A stretch of DNA of 15,064 nucleotides from Mobilicoccus sp032100225 (lineage in GTDB: Bacteria; Actinomycetota; Actinomycetes; Actinomycetales; Dermatophilaceae). The position numbers and the translations under genes were made by a program. Of this stretch, positions 13,736 through 15,064 are shown one piece after another. A model generated the notes under the pieces. The model saw only the letters and a program-made list of their open reading frames with translations, did not search any database and was not told where the DNA came from. The stretch spans positions 1 to 15,064 of the forward strand of contig DAMDJY010000083.1 in NCBI GenBank assembly GCA_032100225.1. The letters are read 5' to 3'. The number at the start of each line of letters is the position of its first letter. Positions within the stretch are counted from its first letter, which is position 1.

Positions 13736-13837
13736 GCAGTAACGCTAGCTCCATCGAGCCGGACGAGCCCAGGGACGAGGTTGCCTTCTCGGAAGCACCA
13801 TTGACTAGGACCGGTCGCTTGCGGTCGCTTTCTTGCG

Positions 13838-13855
13838 CCTCAATTCAGATTGAGG
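13838..13855. terminator. Hairpin downstream of the two-gene unit
   Basis: CCTCAAT (13838-13844) and ATTGAGG (13849-13855) pair around TCAG, about 125 bp beyond the stop of the 257-residue gene on the minus strand. A purine-rich stretch follows in that direction but no T tract. The rest of 13736-13979 holds no gene I can support, only a short GGTCGCTT direct repeat at about 13813-13830. Confidence 0.35.
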
Positions 13856-13979
13856 GCGACGTCGCTCGTCGTGCGTCTGCGAAAGCAAACGTCTCGTGCC
13901 TCACCCATCTGCAAATGAGGATGGTCACGCCGCCACGGACTACCGAGCGGCCACTAGGAAGAGGCAGTGTCCCAACTGG

Positions 13980-14753
13980 TCAAAATTTCGTCAGCCTATT
14001 ATCGCGATCATCTCGGGCGCCTTCCTGAGGCGGCTGGACGGCGTAACCGAGCTCTCGAAGAACGCGGGCCGCTGTCTCTGGGGTGTCGCGCACAGCGGCG
14101 CCGATTTGGTGCCGACGCCATCGAGCGCGCCCAGACCTGATGCGCGCTTCAGACCCCGGTTCATGTTCGACACCGAACTCTTCGATGAGCATCTGGAGTA
14201 CATCTTCAAGGCAAGGGCGCAGCCTGTCTCCTCCGAGGGGGAAGTGGATGCTACTGAGTCGGGGCAGTTTCTTGCCTGCGAGAATTGCCTGACCACGAGA
14301 CCTAGGACGCCCCACTCCTCCCCGGAACAGCGTGTAGACCAGTTCATCTCGATGCGCGTGGACATGCAGGTGAGCTGCGGGAAGCTGCTCTCCCTGCCGA
14401 CTCACGAACTCATACCTAAAGAGGGGCTCGGCCACGTCGACAGATCTGATGGACCAGGTCGCCGTATCAACCGCGAGGTATCTATGAGCGTGGTCCCAGC
14501 GACAACGGTACTCAACGTCGAGGGCGAGCGCCGTCTCACCGTCGATGAGGAGCGGGATCGCCGAGGAAGGCCCAGCCACCGCATCTTCCACGGGCGGACG
14601 GATGACGAACCGGGTTGTTCCGTCAGCGCCCTGAAGGGGCGCCCTCTCCACGTCGAAACTGGGAGCACACCCGCCGAACACCGCCGAGAAGAGGTCTTCT
14701 AACTCCCCCGCGAAATCCTGCACCGCCTCAAGAAGACCCCCATCAGCGCTCAC
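13980..14753 (-). CDS. Conserved actinobacterial-type protein of unknown function, second gene of a two-gene unit
   Basis: This is a 257-residue soluble protein without a signal peptide or membrane segment. It begins with a helix (LLEAVQDFAGELEDLFSAVFG). A beta-rich middle follows (SSAIPLLIDGETALALDVEYRCRWDHAHRYLAV, then PLFRYEFVSRQ), and a His-rich strand HLHVHAHRDELVYTLF. It closes with a helical region (LEDVLQMLIEEFGV, RARWRRHQIGAAVRDTPETAARVLRELGY). I recall similar hypothetical proteins in other actinobacteria but no characterised one; I do not assign a function. GTG 14753, 5 nt past the stop of the upstream small gene, fits translational coupling. TTG 14780 would extend it into that gene. 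Confidence 0.75.
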   Translation of the reverse strand: MSADGGLLEAVQDFAGELEDLFSAVFGGCAPSFDVERAPLQGADGTTRFVIRPPVEDAVAGPSSAIPLLIDGETALALDVEYRCRWDHAHRYLAVDTATWSIRSVDVAEPLFRYEFVSRQGEQLPAAHLHVHAHRDELVYTLFRGGVGRPRSRGQAILAGKKLPRLSSIHFPLGGDRLRPCLEDVLQMLIEEFGVEHEPGSEARIRSGRARWRRHQIGAAVRDTPETAARVLRELGYAVQPPQEGARDDRDNRLTKF

Positions 14754-14757
14754 GGGT

Positions 14758-14934
14758 CTACTTACCGAGGAGGTAGTCAACCTCGTCGATCCGTCGGAGA
14801 GTCTCCAGCTCTTCGGCTGTCAGCTGGTAGCTCTCCACCCGGCGACGAACCTCAGCCTCTCCCGCACGCAACGACTGGCTCAACTCATCCCGACGCTGCT
14901 CAAGTTCTTCGACTGTGGGCGTGTACACGGTCAT
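14758..14934 (-). CDS. 58-residue helical protein, first gene of the two-gene unit
   Basis: The frame is open to 15015, but ATG 14934 is chosen for its strong GGGAGG 5 nt upstream and because the extension runs into the IS end. The 58-residue product is charged and almost entirely helical: TPTVEELEQRRDELSQSLRAGEAEVRRRVESYQLTAEELETLRRIDEVDYLLG, with two likely helices separated by YQLT and a heptad-like Leu/Val pattern. It may act as a partner or antitoxin-like small subunit of the following 257-residue protein, with which it is coupled. That is inference from size and layout only. I do not recognise a named family. Confidence 0.65.
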   Translation of the reverse strand: MTVYTPTVEELEQRRDELSQSLRAGEAEVRRRVESYQLTAEELETLRRIDEVDYLLGK

Positions 14935-15009
14935 CGGAGCCTCCCATCCTCGTGATTCGATGATGACACGAAGTCTGTCAGGAGCCACCGACAACCCTTG
15001 CCCAACTCT

Positions 15010-15064
15010 TGTCAACGGCGGCTGAAAATTGAGCAGGTTTCGACGGGTGAAATTTGAGCACCTG
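15010..15064. mobile_element. Terminal repeats of an IS21-family element continuing past the window
   Basis: The last 55 bases open with TGTCAACGG and contain two near-identical 13-mers 25 bp apart, TGAAAATTGAGCA (15023-15035) and TGAAATTTGAGCA (15048-15060). Multiple subterminal direct repeats of this GTGAAA-TTGA-type are typical of IS21-family ends in actinobacteria. The transposase genes (istA/istB-type) would lie beyond the right edge. The exact outer end is a guess at 15010. Confidence 0.65.

Noticed and set aside
13896..14702. Plus-strand 268-codon frame opposite the 257-residue gene
   Set aside because: Low-complexity shadow with no ribosome binding site. The minus-strand frame has alternating strand/helix patterns and a coupled upstream gene.

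Overview
This is a high-GC window with actinobacterial character. Start codons are often GTG, several genes look leaderless, the proteins are rich in Ala/Arg/Val, and there is a Phd/RelE-type toxin-antitoxin pair and an IS21-like end. I infer a member of the Actinomycetota, possibly a Micrococcales-like lineage, but nothing here fixes the genus. No rRNA, tRNA or CRISPR array was seen.

Left part (1-5.5 kb): the C-terminal piece of a degenerate superfamily 1 helicase with a relic endonuclease-like tail; convergent to it, a nitrilase-superfamily amidase; divergent from that, a GntP-family gluconate-type permease followed by a strong hairpin; then a minus-strand fusion of an AbiEi-like winged helix to a DUF559/Vsr-like nuclease fold, and a divergent four-helix membrane protein of unknown function. 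Middle part (5.5-12 kb): an aromatic-acid-type MFS transporter downstream of a TetR regulator, which is divergent from a DHFR/RibD-like reductase; a Phd-RelE toxin-antitoxin operon; a small protein resembling the N-terminal (PUA-like) domain of Mrr-type restriction enzymes; a 114-bp inverted-repeat element; an NTF2/SnoaL-like protein; a NIPSNAP protein and an SDR oxidoreductase on one strand; and a TetR regulator divergent from the SDR across a perfect 20-bp inverted repeat.

Right part (12-15.06 kb) looks like a decayed accessory region. It holds a DUF4265-like protein and a MazG-like pyrophosphohydrolase. Upstream of the latter lies a chimeric wreck in which an OGG-fold 8-oxoguanine glycosylase-like gene runs, with a change of frame, into the last ~57 residues of a DUF2075 helicase. 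Beyond that is a compact two-gene unit of unknown function (58 and 257 aa), and finally the tandem terminal repeats of an IS21-family element that continues past the window.

The clearest regulatory logic is in the two TetR-type divergons and the toxin-antitoxin promoter. In the TetR/SDR divergon and the toxin-antitoxin operon, a palindrome overlaps a TACAGT -10 box placed 7 nt before the start codon, so the transcript should be leaderless. The most unusual items are the OGG/DUF2075 junction, the stand-alone Mrr-N-like protein beside the toxin-antitoxin pair, the 114-bp inverted-repeat element, and the uncharacterised two-gene unit next to the IS end.
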